From NCBI GenBank assembly GCA_029432775.1, contig JAROAZ010000005.1, positions 1 through 64,000 on the forward strand: 64,000 nucleotides of DNA. The letters run 5' to 3'. The notes under the pieces are model-generated. The model worked only from the letters and a program-made list of their open reading frames with translations, did no database searches and was not told where the DNA came from. The DNA comes from Pontiellaceae bacterium B12227 (GTDB lineage: Bacteria; Verrucomicrobiota; Kiritimatiellia; Kiritimatiellales; Pontiellaceae). A program made the position numbers and the translations under genes. Positions within the stretch are counted from its first letter, which is position 1, and every line of letters starts with the position of its first letter. Of the stretch, positions 20,183 to 28,491 are shown piece by piece.

Positions 20183-20227
20183 ATCGCTCATATAGGGGAT
20201 GGTAAAGTTTCCCCTGTTTGATAGATT
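20183..20227 (+). promoter_or_regulatory. Inverted repeat plus -10 hexamer; leaderless promoter
   Basis: An imperfect 18-bp inverted repeat (ATCGCTCATATAGGGGAT, 20183-20200) is followed after 21 bases by TAGATT (20222-20227). The ATG at 20235 lies 13 bases after the start of the hexamer, so the transcript should begin at or next to the start codon. No ribosome-binding sequence precedes that ATG. The arrangement matches sites at 26015, 31804, 35453, 50206 and 56121. Confidence 0.55.
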
Positions 20228-20234
20228 CTGCATT

Positions 20235-21401
20235 ATGAATACAATGAACCGAATTGTTCTGTGGATTACATTCTGCATGGCTATGCATGTGAGCGCGGCG
20301 GAAAGCAGTCGGATGCCGGCTTTCAGCTGGGATACAGTGCCCCGCTATATGCACGTTCGTAAGGTGACAGCCTTTACTCCGGAAGAAATCGATTATCTGG
20401 CCTCGTTCCCTCTGATTACCTTTGAAAAAACAACAGGTATGAAGGAGTTCGGCAGCACTGAAAAAGGAACCTGGCAGGCTGCCAAATCCGTTAAGGCGAT
20501 CAATCCGCGCTGCAAGATTCTTTACTATCGGAATATCCTGGTTCATTACCCGTTATATGCTGCCGACGAGAAGTTTGAATCGATTCGCGGTGGTCTGCTC
20601 GTTGATAAAAATGGAAGCACGAAACTGGTTCGCGGAAAAATGGGGGCTTATGACCTGACGAATCGGGATGTTCAGAAGTGGTGGCTCAATAATGCAAAAT
20701 TATTGTGTAGCTCAAAATTCATTGATGGGATTTTTGTGGATGGAAACATCAAGGTGCTGGAAACGGGCTACCTCCAGCGGCAGGTCGGTAAAGAGAAAAA
20801 GGCTGCTGAAATCGAGGCCTATCATGAAATGATGGAAAAGCTTCCTCGGATGGTGGGAAAGAATAAACTCGTACTGGCCAATATAATCCGGGCGCGTTTT
20901 GAAGACGCCGGACTGGAATATCTGGATTATTTTGACGGATCCTATATTGAGGGGTTTGAACATAACGTGGGCAGAGTTTCCAGGGAAGCCTATGTGGCCA
21001 AGGGCATCGCGGCCGTTCAGAAAGCGGCCCGGAGTGGGAAAATTATTGCCTTTACCATCGGGATGGGGAAATACACCGATACTGATATGGATGAAGAAAG
21101 GCATGAGCCGGAGATGAGAGGATTTGCCTCGGTTCAGAAACGCTTAACCTATTCGTTGGCCCTTTTCCTAATCTGTGCTGAAGAATACAGCTATTTTATG
21201 TTTTCCGACGGCTATGGCGTCGATGGCGGGCGCAGTAAACTCTGGATGAAAACGATGCCGGAATATTCCCGTCCGCTGGGGCCGCCAAAGGGAGTCGCAA
21301 AGAAGACGGGCTGGATCTATACCCGGGAATTCAAGTTTGCCCGTGTTGAAGTTGATATTGAGAATGAGCGAGCCGAGATTACGTGGCACCCGGAAAAATA
21401 A
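20235..21401 (+). CDS. Secreted GHL15-like putative glycoside hydrolase
   Basis: Protein of 388 residues with a signal peptide (MNTMNRIVLWITFCMAMHVSAA). It is a stand-alone version of the C-terminal domain of the gene before it. Matching landmarks are FSWDTVPRYMHVRKV, LITFEKTTG, KILYYRNILVHY, DGIFVDGN, LVLANI, DGSYIEGFEH, EEYSYFMFSDGYG and TREFKFARVEVD. The family resembles putative glycosyl hydrolase GHL15 (a TIM barrel); its substrate is unknown to me. I chose 20235 over the ATG at 20199 because the promoter-like hexamer at 20222 would start the transcript here and because the signal peptide is better. It heads a unit of four genes. Confidence 0.8.
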   Translation: MNTMNRIVLWITFCMAMHVSAAESSRMPAFSWDTVPRYMHVRKVTAFTPEEIDYLASFPLITFEKTTGMKEFGSTEKGTWQAAKSVKAINPRCKILYYRNILVHYPLYAADEKFESIRGGLLVDKNGSTKLVRGKMGAYDLTNRDVQKWWLNNAKLLCSSKFIDGIFVDGNIKVLETGYLQRQVGKEKKAAEIEAYHEMMEKLPRMVGKNKLVLANIIRARFEDAGLEYLDYFDGSYIEGFEHNVGRVSREAYVAKGIAAVQKAARSGKIIAFTIGMGKYTDTDMDEERHEPEMRGFASVQKRLTYSLALFLICAEEYSYFMFSDGYGVDGGRSKLWMKTMPEYSRPLGPPKGVAKKTGWIYTREFKFARVEVDIENERAEITWHPEK

Positions 21402-21412
21402 AAGGAATGGGT

Positions 21413-22261
21413 ATGAACTGTTTAGTTAGAGTGAGTGCATGTACATTAATATGCGGTCTTATCGCCACTGCCGCCGGTGCAGAGACTGAAGCAACGGTGC
21501 CTTCGGCATCAACCGCGCTGAGTAACGAAGGCTTTAAGCCGTTGTTTAACGGAGAAAACTGGGACGGGTGGTATTTGAAGCTCAGAAGCGGCGATCAGGA
21601 AATGGCGGATAAGGTGTTCGCCATCGAAGACGGGGTGGTTCATGTCTTTAACAAAAACTTTCCGGCGGAATATAATCTGAACACCGGAACAAACGATACG
21701 CATGGGCTCTTCTATACGAAGAAAAAATACAGCAAATATATTTTTCGCTTTGAGTATAAGTGGGGCACCCGGATTGCAAATAACTTCGGACAATGGCAGT
21801 ACGATGCCGGCTGTTATTACCATGTCATTGATGACAAGATTTGGCCGGTGGGCATTGAATATCAGATTCGTTACAATCAGATCACTAAACGAAATCATAC
21901 GGGGGACCTTATTCGCCCGGGCGGCGCTGACTATCTCTGGTTCCCCGGTGTCGACGGAAAAACTTTTCTGCATCCAAACCAGGGCGGAAAAGCAACCGAG
22001 GTGAAGGGCTGGCTGCATCTCGTTCCTGAAATCGATAATTTTAATGCGCTGAACGATCAATGGAATCAATGTGAAATCATTGTGATGGGCGCTCAGTATG
22101 CCATTCATAAGCTGAACGGGGATATCGTAAATATGGCAACAAATCTCAAACCGGCCGAAGGCATTATCGGACTGCAGTCTGAAACCGCCGAGATCTATTA
22201 TCGGAATATCGAGATTAAGGAATTTGATGAAATCATACCCATGGAGACATTTCTGAAATAA
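21413..22261 (+). CDS. Secreted DUF1080 (3-keto-disaccharide hydrolase-like) protein
   Basis: Protein of 282 residues with the fold signature of DUF1080, a concanavalin-like jelly roll: GFKPLFNGENWDGWYLK near the N-terminus, HGLFYTKKKYSKYIFRFEYKW in the middle, and a closing GIIGLQSETAEIYYRNIEIKEF. Members include 3-keto-disaccharide hydrolases and many carbohydrate-binding proteins. AAGGA at 21402-21406 fixes the start at 21413; the ATG at 21407 is too near. The signal peptide is MNCLVRVSACTLICGLIATAAGA. It lies 11 bases after the preceding stop, so it is co-transcribed. Whether it is an enzyme or a binding protein is open. Confidence 0.85.
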   Translation: MNCLVRVSACTLICGLIATAAGAETEATVPSASTALSNEGFKPLFNGENWDGWYLKLRSGDQEMADKVFAIEDGVVHVFNKNFPAEYNLNTGTNDTHGLFYTKKKYSKYIFRFEYKWGTRIANNFGQWQYDAGCYYHVIDDKIWPVGIEYQIRYNQITKRNHTGDLIRPGGADYLWFPGVDGKTFLHPNQGGKATEVKGWLHLVPEIDNFNALNDQWNQCEIIVMGAQYAIHKLNGDIVNMATNLKPAEGIIGLQSETAEIYYRNIEIKEFDEIIPMETFLK

Positions 22262-22288
22262 GTCGGAGATGAACCTCGGAGGAAGAAA

Positions 22289-23032
22289 ATGAAAATACGA
22301 TTACTCGCACTCTTGTCCGTCCTGCTGTTTGGAGTATCGGCTCAGGCCTATGCACCGGAAGCGGGGTCAGATGTTGAAAAGAATACCGCTGGCGTATGGG
22401 CGCTTGAGACCAACCCTGATTTGCCGAATGTCCTGATTCTCGGCGATTCTATCTCTATTGGCTACACGCTGAAGGTTCGTGAACAGTTGAACGGTACAGC
22501 CAATGTCTTCCGCCCGCACACGCCAAACGGCAAGAGAGCGGAAAACTGTCAGGGCACCACACTGGGCGTTCAGAAAATCGATCAATGGCTGGGCGGCCGG
22601 AAATGGGATGTAATTCATTTTAACTGGGGGCTGCATGACCTGAAGCATGTGCGTCCGGAGTCTGGCAAAAATTCAAACTCCTTCGATGATCCCTATCAGG
22701 CCGATCCGGAGACCTATAAAAAGAATCTCACCGAACTGGTCGGCAAGCTCAAGGCCACTGGAGCCCAACTGATTTTTGCTACCACAACGCCGTATCCGGA
22801 CGGGGTAAAGCCCGCGCGGCTTCCCGCCGATGCCAAGGTATACAACGATATAGCCGTTGAAATCATGAGTGCGAATGGCATCCGGATAAATGATCTCTAT
22901 GCCGCTTGTGCCGGACGGTTGGAAGAAATTCAGAAAACGAAAAACGTCCATTTTAACAGCGCAGGAAATAGTTTGTTTTCCAATCAGGTTTCCGACGCGA
23001 TTAAGCAGGTATTGCCAAAAAAAGCTCATTAG
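22289..23032 (+). CDS. Secreted SGNH/GDSL-type esterase
   Basis: SGNH hydrolase of 247 residues with a signal peptide ending at AQAYA. Block I is LILGDSISIGYT (nucleophile Ser54). HFNWGLHDLKH carries the block III region in the form GLHD, and VHFNSAGN near the end supplies the catalytic His, although the usual preceding Asp is not obvious (KNVHF). These enzymes remove acetyl or other acyl groups, and here the likely substrate is an acylated polysaccharide. GGAGGAAG is a strong ribosome site ahead of the ATG. It sits between the DUF1080 protein and a sulfatase. Confidence 0.85.
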   Translation: MKIRLLALLSVLLFGVSAQAYAPEAGSDVEKNTAGVWALETNPDLPNVLILGDSISIGYTLKVREQLNGTANVFRPHTPNGKRAENCQGTTLGVQKIDQWLGGRKWDVIHFNWGLHDLKHVRPESGKNSNSFDDPYQADPETYKKNLTELVGKLKATGAQLIFATTTPYPDGVKPARLPADAKVYNDIAVEIMSANGIRINDLYAACAGRLEEIQKTKNVHFNSAGNSLFSNQVSDAIKQVLPKKAH

Positions 23033-23048
23033 GACCGGGATCAATCAT

Positions 23049-24494
23049 ATGGATAAAAATAAACTCATACTTGTGCTCAGCGCCCTGTGCATGACATCCC
23101 TGTCTATGGCTGGCGAGAGGAAACCCAACATCCTGTTCATCTTTGCGGACGACATGAGCTACGAGACCATCGGGGCGCATGGCCTGCTGGACATTGATAC
23201 GCCGCACCTCGATACGCTGGTGGAAAACGGAGCCAGTTTCACCCATGCCTACAACATGGGGGCGTGGGGGGGCGCGGTTTGCGTGGCCAGCCGCAAAATG
23301 CTGAATACGGGGCTCTTTGTCTGGCGCTCGCAGAATGCGGACCTTAAACAATTTGTGGCCGAAGGGAAAATGTGGTCGCAGCGAATGAGTGCGGCGGGTT
23401 ACCGCACCTACATGTCCGGCAAGTGGCACGTGCCGACGAGTGCTCCCGGCATTTTCGATGTGGCTCAACATATACGGGCGGGTATGCCGAAACAGGTGCC
23501 TTCCGGGTACAATCGTCCAAAGGATGAAGCGGACTATGAACAAGGATGGAAGCCGTGGGATACCAAGCATGGTGGCTACTGGCAAGGCGGTAAGCATTGG
23601 AGTGAAGTGCTGGCGGATGACAGTGTTGAATTCCTTGAACAGGCCGCAAAGGACGAACAACCGTTTTTTATGTATCTCGCCTTCAACGCGCCGCACGATC
23701 CGCGGCAGGCTCCCAAAGAATATATCGACCGCTATCCGCTCGACCGCATCAAGGTGCCTGCAACCATGCTGCCGGAATATCCCTATGCCGAAGCGGCCTG
23801 CGGGAAAGGACTGCGCGATGAAAAGCTGATGCCGTACCCGCGTACCGAATATTCAGTGAAGGTCAACCGCCAGGAATATTTTGCCTTGATTACCCACATG
23901 GATGACCAGATCGGTAAAATTTTCCAGGCATTGGAAAAAACCGGGCAGGCTGACAATACCTATATTGTTTTCACCGCCGATCACGGACTCGCCGTCGGGC
24001 ACCATGGCTTTGTCGGCAAACAGAATATGTATGATCACAGCATGCGTCCCCCCTTTCTACTGTCCGGGCCGGGCGTTAAAGCGGGCGCAAAAATTGATGT
24101 GCCGATCTATTTGCAGGATGTGGTTCCAACCGCGCTGGACTGGGCCGGCGGGGGAACGGACGCGGTCGATTTCAAAAGTCTGCTGCCGCTGCTGCAGGGG
24201 GAGACTGCTCATTATGATGCCATCTATGGTGCATACATGGGGCGTCAGCGCATGATCACGAAAGGCGGTTGGAAGTTGATCGCTTATCCAAACATTGGAA
24301 TTAAACGTCTCTATAATTTACAGAAAGATCCGATGGAAATGACCGACCTCGCGGCCAATCCTGAATATGCCGCCAGGCTCAAACAGCTCACCGCAATGCT
24401 GGAAACAGAGATGGATGCGCAGAACGATCCGATGACTTCGCTGGCCGCCGCGGATTTTCCGGTAGCTAAATCGAAAAAGAAAGCAAAGCACTAA
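23049..24494 (+). CDS. Secreted sulfatase with CxAxR motif
   Basis: Sulfatase of 481 residues. The frame is open far upstream, but the ATG at 23049 starts a normal signal peptide (MDKNKLILVLSALCMTSLSMAGE), so I used it. The metal-binding start reads PNILFIFADDMSYE. The activation motif is VCVASR with Cys78, an Ala in place of the common Pro, which formylglycine-generating systems accept. GKWHVP, NAPHDPRQ, TADHGLAVGHHGF and a KSLLPLLQG end are present. TADHG instead of SDNG and the HHG segment place it in a different sulfatase branch from the others in the window. It ends the second operon. Confidence 0.93.
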   Translation: MDKNKLILVLSALCMTSLSMAGERKPNILFIFADDMSYETIGAHGLLDIDTPHLDTLVENGASFTHAYNMGAWGGAVCVASRKMLNTGLFVWRSQNADLKQFVAEGKMWSQRMSAAGYRTYMSGKWHVPTSAPGIFDVAQHIRAGMPKQVPSGYNRPKDEADYEQGWKPWDTKHGGYWQGGKHWSEVLADDSVEFLEQAAKDEQPFFMYLAFNAPHDPRQAPKEYIDRYPLDRIKVPATMLPEYPYAEAACGKGLRDEKLMPYPRTEYSVKVNRQEYFALITHMDDQIGKIFQALEKTGQADNTYIVFTADHGLAVGHHGFVGKQNMYDHSMRPPFLLSGPGVKAGAKIDVPIYLQDVVPTALDWAGGGTDAVDFKSLLPLLQGETAHYDAIYGAYMGRQRMITKGGWKLIAYPNIGIKRLYNLQKDPMEMTDLAANPEYAARLKQLTAMLETEMDAQNDPMTSLAAADFPVAKSKKKAKH

Positions 24495-24802
24495 TTCATC
24501 TAATACTCTAAACTTCGGTATAGCTGGCTGGAATGCACAGAATATCGACTCAACGGGTAATATTTAACAGAAGGCCGCAAATTTCGCGAAGAAGCTGCTT
24601 TATTGCCTTTGTGATCTTTAGCGTAGCGGGTGTTAAATTTTACCCTCGATGAGGAGAATGTTTGTTCAGTGCGAAAGGTTAATAATACAAAGTGCTAGTT
24701 TATAAGATGTGAAACACCTCCTGTCGGGGGCGTTATGCTGTTTAGTGGTATCGACACCATGCTCCGTAGGAGCAGGTTTAAAAGAAGTCAGGAAAGCTGA
24801 AT
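24495..24802. other. Intergenic region of 308 bases
   Basis: No convincing coding frame. It holds a degenerate 18-bp repeat with a -10-like hexamer at 24642-24686 and a small perfect hairpin at 24761-24773 (GCTCC-GTA-GGAGC) in the leader of the downstream esterase gene. I see no clear terminator after the sulfatase. Confidence 0.6.
24642..24686 (+). promoter_or_regulatory. Degenerate inverted repeat plus -10 hexamer
   Basis: ACCCTCGATGAGGAGAAT (24642-24659) keeps the left half of the site at 35453 but only weak symmetry. AATAAT follows at 24681-24686, with the same 21-base spacing as the better sites. The leader to the ATG at 24803 would be about 110 bases. Confidence 0.35.
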
Positions 24803-25936
24803 ATGAAAAAAACAAACGGATTGTTAGTAGCCGCAGCAGTATCGATGAGCTGGTGCGGGATGGCCCGGGCGCTTGAACCGCTAAAAGAATCGACTGAAGC
24901 ATACGTAAAGCTCGTCAACGATCGCTATCTCGCCAAAGCCGATAAAAACGGAAACGGAAAAATCGAGAAAGAAGAAGAGGACGAAAAGCAATGGAGGCGG
25001 AATAAAGCCCTCGATAAAAATGGCGATGGGGCTCTGGATGCGGAGGAGTTGAAGGAGCGTACGCTGAAGTATGTAACCAGCGGCGGAAAACAACTCCGGG
25101 ATGTACGCTATAAACGCACGCCGACCGAAGACGTTTATCTGGATTTCTATTTCCCGGATGTGGATGAAAGTAAAAAGAAGCCGGTTGTGCTCTATACACA
25201 CGGCGGCGGCTGGGCGGCCGGAAGTCGGCACGGGGCGGGAAACGCTTCGTTTGATGTGGTGCATAAGGCGCTGCTCAAACAGGGTTTTTGTGTGGTTTCC
25301 GTTGGCTATCGTTTATGGCGTAAAGAGGGCGGGACCGCGATGCGCGACTGCGTGATTGATGCAATGGATGCGCTCCGTTATATCTCGGCCTATCAGAAGG
25401 AACTGGGGATTGATCCGAACCGGATGTACACGTTTGGTGATTCCGCCGGCGGGCATCTTGCGCAGATGGTGCTACTGGTCCCTCCGGACAGTTTGACGGG
25501 GGACCCCGAACTGGCGAAATATAGTTATAAAACTGTCGCGGGAGTATCGTGGTATGGACCCTGCGATTTTGAAAAAACATCTTTGTTTAATCATGATGAC
25601 CGGGAAAATTTCAGAGATCGCTTCGGTCCGCGAATCCTGCTTCCCGACACGGACCCAAAGGATAAACTGGCGCTTTATCAGGAGATGAGCCCGATTAATT
25701 ATCTGAGTAAAAAAAGTCCTCCGCTACTGATGATTCAGGGCGATAAGGATACGACGATTCCCGTGAAACACGCCTACTACATGCAGGAAAAGGCTGCGGA
25801 TGTGGGGGCGCCGGTGGAGATCATGATCATTAAAAATGCCGGGCACAACTTCAGAAAAGTGGATGCCGACATTGATCCATCCAGAAATGAAATCATCGCC
25901 CGGACGATCAGCTTCTTTGTGGCGCACCGTCCATAG
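24803..25936 (+). CDS. Secreted esterase with N-terminal EF-hand pair
   Basis: Alpha/beta hydrolase of 377 residues. After the signal peptide there are two EF-hand calcium loops (DKNGNGKIEKEE and DKNGDGALDAEE, about residues 50-88). The catalytic domain follows: oxyanion motif HGGGWAAG, nucleophile Ser214 in GDSAGGH, acidic residue in QGDKDTTIP and His in NAGHNF. This is the carboxylesterase and acetyl-xylan-esterase-like branch. It probably deacylates glycans outside the cytoplasm, with calcium steadying the N-terminal part. AGGAAAG precedes the ATG. The EF-hand fusion is not part of the standard fold. Confidence 0.9.
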   Translation: MKKTNGLLVAAAVSMSWCGMARALEPLKESTEAYVKLVNDRYLAKADKNGNGKIEKEEEDEKQWRRNKALDKNGDGALDAEELKERTLKYVTSGGKQLRDVRYKRTPTEDVYLDFYFPDVDESKKKPVVLYTHGGGWAAGSRHGAGNASFDVVHKALLKQGFCVVSVGYRLWRKEGGTAMRDCVIDAMDALRYISAYQKELGIDPNRMYTFGDSAGGHLAQMVLLVPPDSLTGDPELAKYSYKTVAGVSWYGPCDFEKTSLFNHDDRENFRDRFGPRILLPDTDPKDKLALYQEMSPINYLSKKSPPLLMIQGDKDTTIPVKHAYYMQEKAADVGAPVEIMIIKNAGHNFRKVDADIDPSRNEIIARTISFFVAHRP

Positions 25937-26014
25937 CTTCCATTTTCATCCAGACGAGGCGTTTTTGTAAGTTATCCAAAGATTTCGAGTGGAATGCATC
26001 CCTTGGAAAACGGC

Positions 26015-26059
26015 ATCCCGTAAATACGGGATATGCAAACTTCCGTAGTGTGATAGCTT
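26015..26059 (+). promoter_or_regulatory. Perfect 18-bp inverted repeat plus TANNNT hexamer
   Basis: ATCCCGTAAATACGGGAT (26015-26032) has perfect 8-base arms around AA. After 21 bases comes TAGCTT (26054-26059). There is no recognisable -35 box at the matching distance. It lies upstream of the beta-helix gene at 26128. It is the best-formed member of the set. Confidence 0.65.
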
Positions 26060-26127
26060 GTCCTACGAATCGGGAAAGGCAGAGGATCTTACCCTTTAAA
26101 AGCTAAAAGGAAGCAGGAGGAAATAGA

Positions 26128-28413
26128 ATGAGGAAGACAGCAATTGTTACAACGATAATAACACTGTTGGGAGGCGTGGTTGCATCCCATGGCGCAGAAG
26201 TCTTAATGACCATTGACACTCCGACAAACAACGTGAGCAACAATGCTAGGTTCAGGGTGGATCAGCTAGGCAAGGGTTGGTATAAAGATTCCACTTCATT
26301 ATGGGGCATAACCGATAATGTGCTGTCCAATCCTGGTACGACACCGGGGATCCCGGCTGAAGGCCCGGTTGGGCAAAGCGTTTCAACGGCCTCTTTAACT
26401 CCGGGCCTGGACCAGATTAAGGTTTCTTTTGATTATTCGGTTGGCGCGGGCAGTACGCTCTATTTCCATTTGGTCGGCCTGACAACCAACGGTGCGCCGA
26501 GCTCGAATGAAATTCTAGCGAACTGCCAGCCTCAGAACGGGTCCACCCAAAACCAGTCCGAAACTGATTTTGGCGACCTGAACATCCTGAACGGCGGCGA
26601 TCCGAATGGCGGCACCGGTGGCGCTGTTTCGTTTGCAGCAACCTCCGGCACCTATTCGGCTACATTTAACGTTACGAACTATGCCTGGTCGGCCGATGAA
26701 AGCCCCGGACTGACGGGAAATATTGCGGATGTGAAGGATTTCGAGATTATTCTGGCCATGTTTGCCTCGAACGTGACCACCAATGATGGTTCCGGGGCAA
26801 TCTCTATTTCAAACCTGAGCATTGTTGCCGATTCGGACAATACATCCTTGACGGTTACCCCTGAAGAACTCTCCATGATTTTACTGGAAGGCGAAACCGC
26901 AGTCACGGGATCGGTTGACGTTGCATACGTCGCTCCAACCAATGTGGATATTGCGGTGTCGATTTCGGATGAATCGCATCCCGGCTCTTTCAGCCTGCTT
27001 TCCGCAACACCGCAGACGTTGACCGGTCCGACGACGCTTGAGTTTGAATACGACAACACGGTTTCCAACCTGACGGGCACAGTTGCGACGGGACTGGTGA
27101 CCATTGCCTGGAATGCTGTGGGAAGCACGACGACTAACGAAGTTGTTATTCCGATCAGCACAGTTGTTGGTTTTGCTCCAAATGCGAACAATACGTTCAC
27201 CAAGACGCTTGGCACCTGGGGGGATCCGGACAACTGGCTCCTGGACCGCGTTCCCGGCTCGTTGGGCGCCGACCGGGCCATCATCCAGCAGGCCGGACGG
27301 GTATGTAACGTGGAAACCAACTTTACGGGTTTGTTTCCTTTCAGAGCGTGGATTCGCACGTCCTCAGGAACGCCTAGTGTTCTCAATATTAATGCTGATC
27401 TGAAGGGCATGGCCGATATCTCTGTGGGCCAGGCCACCAGTCAGTATGGCATCCTGAACCACACGGCAGGAGCGGTTGAAGCAGCATCGATCATCGTTGC
27501 GCATTCCGCAGGAACAGCTCCTTCCAATTCGGTCTACACCCAGACCGGTGGTTCGGCTGAAGCGAACTCGCTGACGGTCAACCCGACCGGCGAACTAAAC
27601 ATGGATGGCGGGACGATGACCGTAGAAACCGGCATCACGATCAAATCAAACGGCGTAGTCAATGTTGACGGCGGAGAGCTTGAACTGCCTGGAACACCTG
27701 ATGTTTCAGGAGACGGAATCGTTAAACTGCAGTCGGGATCGTTCTCGGCCGGAAATAACAGCAGTGGTGGAGCTACTTTTAAGGGCCATATCGAGATCAG
27801 CGGCGGTACCTTCAGCTGGCTTAATCAGGTTCTTTGCTCTGCGGGTTCTTCGATTACGGTGAATGGGGATGCGGCTTCCATTACGATGCGGCATATTCAA
27901 ACCACCGATGCCTACGGTAGTTTTGACTTAACGCTGAACTATAATCTCAATGAGACCGGCGTGAGCACAATTAACATGACATCCTGGATGATGCTTCAGA
28001 AGACGAAGATCAATGTGGATGGCTCCGCCTACACGGGCGGCCCGCAAACGATTCTGTTGATTGATGGAGGAAGCCTGGATGGTGCAGCAGCCTCCTCCAA
28101 TATCACCGTAACCGGTTTTGCAGAAGGATATAATGCCGCGGTTACTCAGGATGGTGTAGGCAACGGTGATGTTATTCTGACCATTACCGTGGGCGGTCCG
28201 GAAATCGGCATGGACATGGCCTCCGGCGGCCCGGTGATGATTTCGTGGCCGGCCGAGTATGGCAGTGCGTACAATGTGATGACGAACTCCGATCTCGTGA
28301 ACGGCTCGTGGGGCGATGCGGATTGGACACCGTTCCTGGATGGCGACTTCTATAAAGCCACCAACAGCATAGGCAGCGAGCCACAGCTGTTCTACAGGCT
28401 GGAAGCAGAATAA
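26128..28413 (+). CDS. Secreted beta-helix surface protein with type-B C-terminal module
   Basis: Protein of 761 residues with a signal peptide ending at SHGAE. Residues about 24-235 look like a beta-sandwich. An Ig-like domain follows (LTVTPEELSMILLEGE to LEFEYDNTV), similar to one in the protein at 35567. From about residue 355 there are parallel beta-helix rungs introduced by LGTWGDPDNWLLDRVPG, a pattern seen in autotransporter-like repeat proteins. The end (ISWPAEYGSAYNVMTNSDLVNGSW) resembles the C-termini of the proteins at 38517 and 42451. No catalytic motif is recognisable. It probably stays at the cell surface and binds substrate. GCAGGAGG is a strong ribosome site. Confidence 0.8.
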   Translation: MRKTAIVTTIITLLGGVVASHGAEVLMTIDTPTNNVSNNARFRVDQLGKGWYKDSTSLWGITDNVLSNPGTTPGIPAEGPVGQSVSTASLTPGLDQIKVSFDYSVGAGSTLYFHLVGLTTNGAPSSNEILANCQPQNGSTQNQSETDFGDLNILNGGDPNGGTGGAVSFAATSGTYSATFNVTNYAWSADESPGLTGNIADVKDFEIILAMFASNVTTNDGSGAISISNLSIVADSDNTSLTVTPEELSMILLEGETAVTGSVDVAYVAPTNVDIAVSISDESHPGSFSLLSATPQTLTGPTTLEFEYDNTVSNLTGTVATGLVTIAWNAVGSTTTNEVVIPISTVVGFAPNANNTFTKTLGTWGDPDNWLLDRVPGSLGADRAIIQQAGRVCNVETNFTGLFPFRAWIRTSSGTPSVLNINADLKGMADISVGQATSQYGILNHTAGAVEAASIIVAHSAGTAPSNSVYTQTGGSAEANSLTVNPTGELNMDGGTMTVETGITIKSNGVVNVDGGELELPGTPDVSGDGIVKLQSGSFSAGNNSSGGATFKGHIEISGGTFSWLNQVLCSAGSSITVNGDAASITMRHIQTTDAYGSFDLTLNYNLNETGVSTINMTSWMMLQKTKINVDGSAYTGGPQTILLIDGGSLDGAAASSNITVTGFAEGYNAAVTQDGVGNGDVILTITVGGPEIGMDMASGGPVMISWPAEYGSAYNVMTNSDLVNGSWGDADWTPFLDGDFYKATNSIGSEPQLFYRLEAE

Positions 28414-28440
28414 CTTTCGTCAGCAGCCGAATTCAACGAA

Positions 28441-28468
28441 CGCGCCCCGGAATGACGGGGTGCGTTTT
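28441..28468 (+). terminator. Rho-independent terminator
   Basis: A nine-base stem (CGCGCCCCG with CGGGGTGCG, one G-U pair) around GAATGA is followed by TTTT. It lies 28 bases after the stop of the beta-helix gene. Confidence 0.75.
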
Positions 28469-28491
28469 CCATATAGGGAAGTGGAGAGATT

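Noticed and set aside
24761..24773. Small hairpin in the leader of the esterase at 24803 as a riboswitch or terminator
   Set aside because: A five-base stem with no T-run and no surrounding conserved structure is too little to support a regulatory RNA.
28444..28461. GCCCCGGAATGACGGGGT as a regulator site
   Set aside because: It is embedded in a longer stem followed by TTTT, and no hexamer is found at the required spacing, so a terminator explains it.
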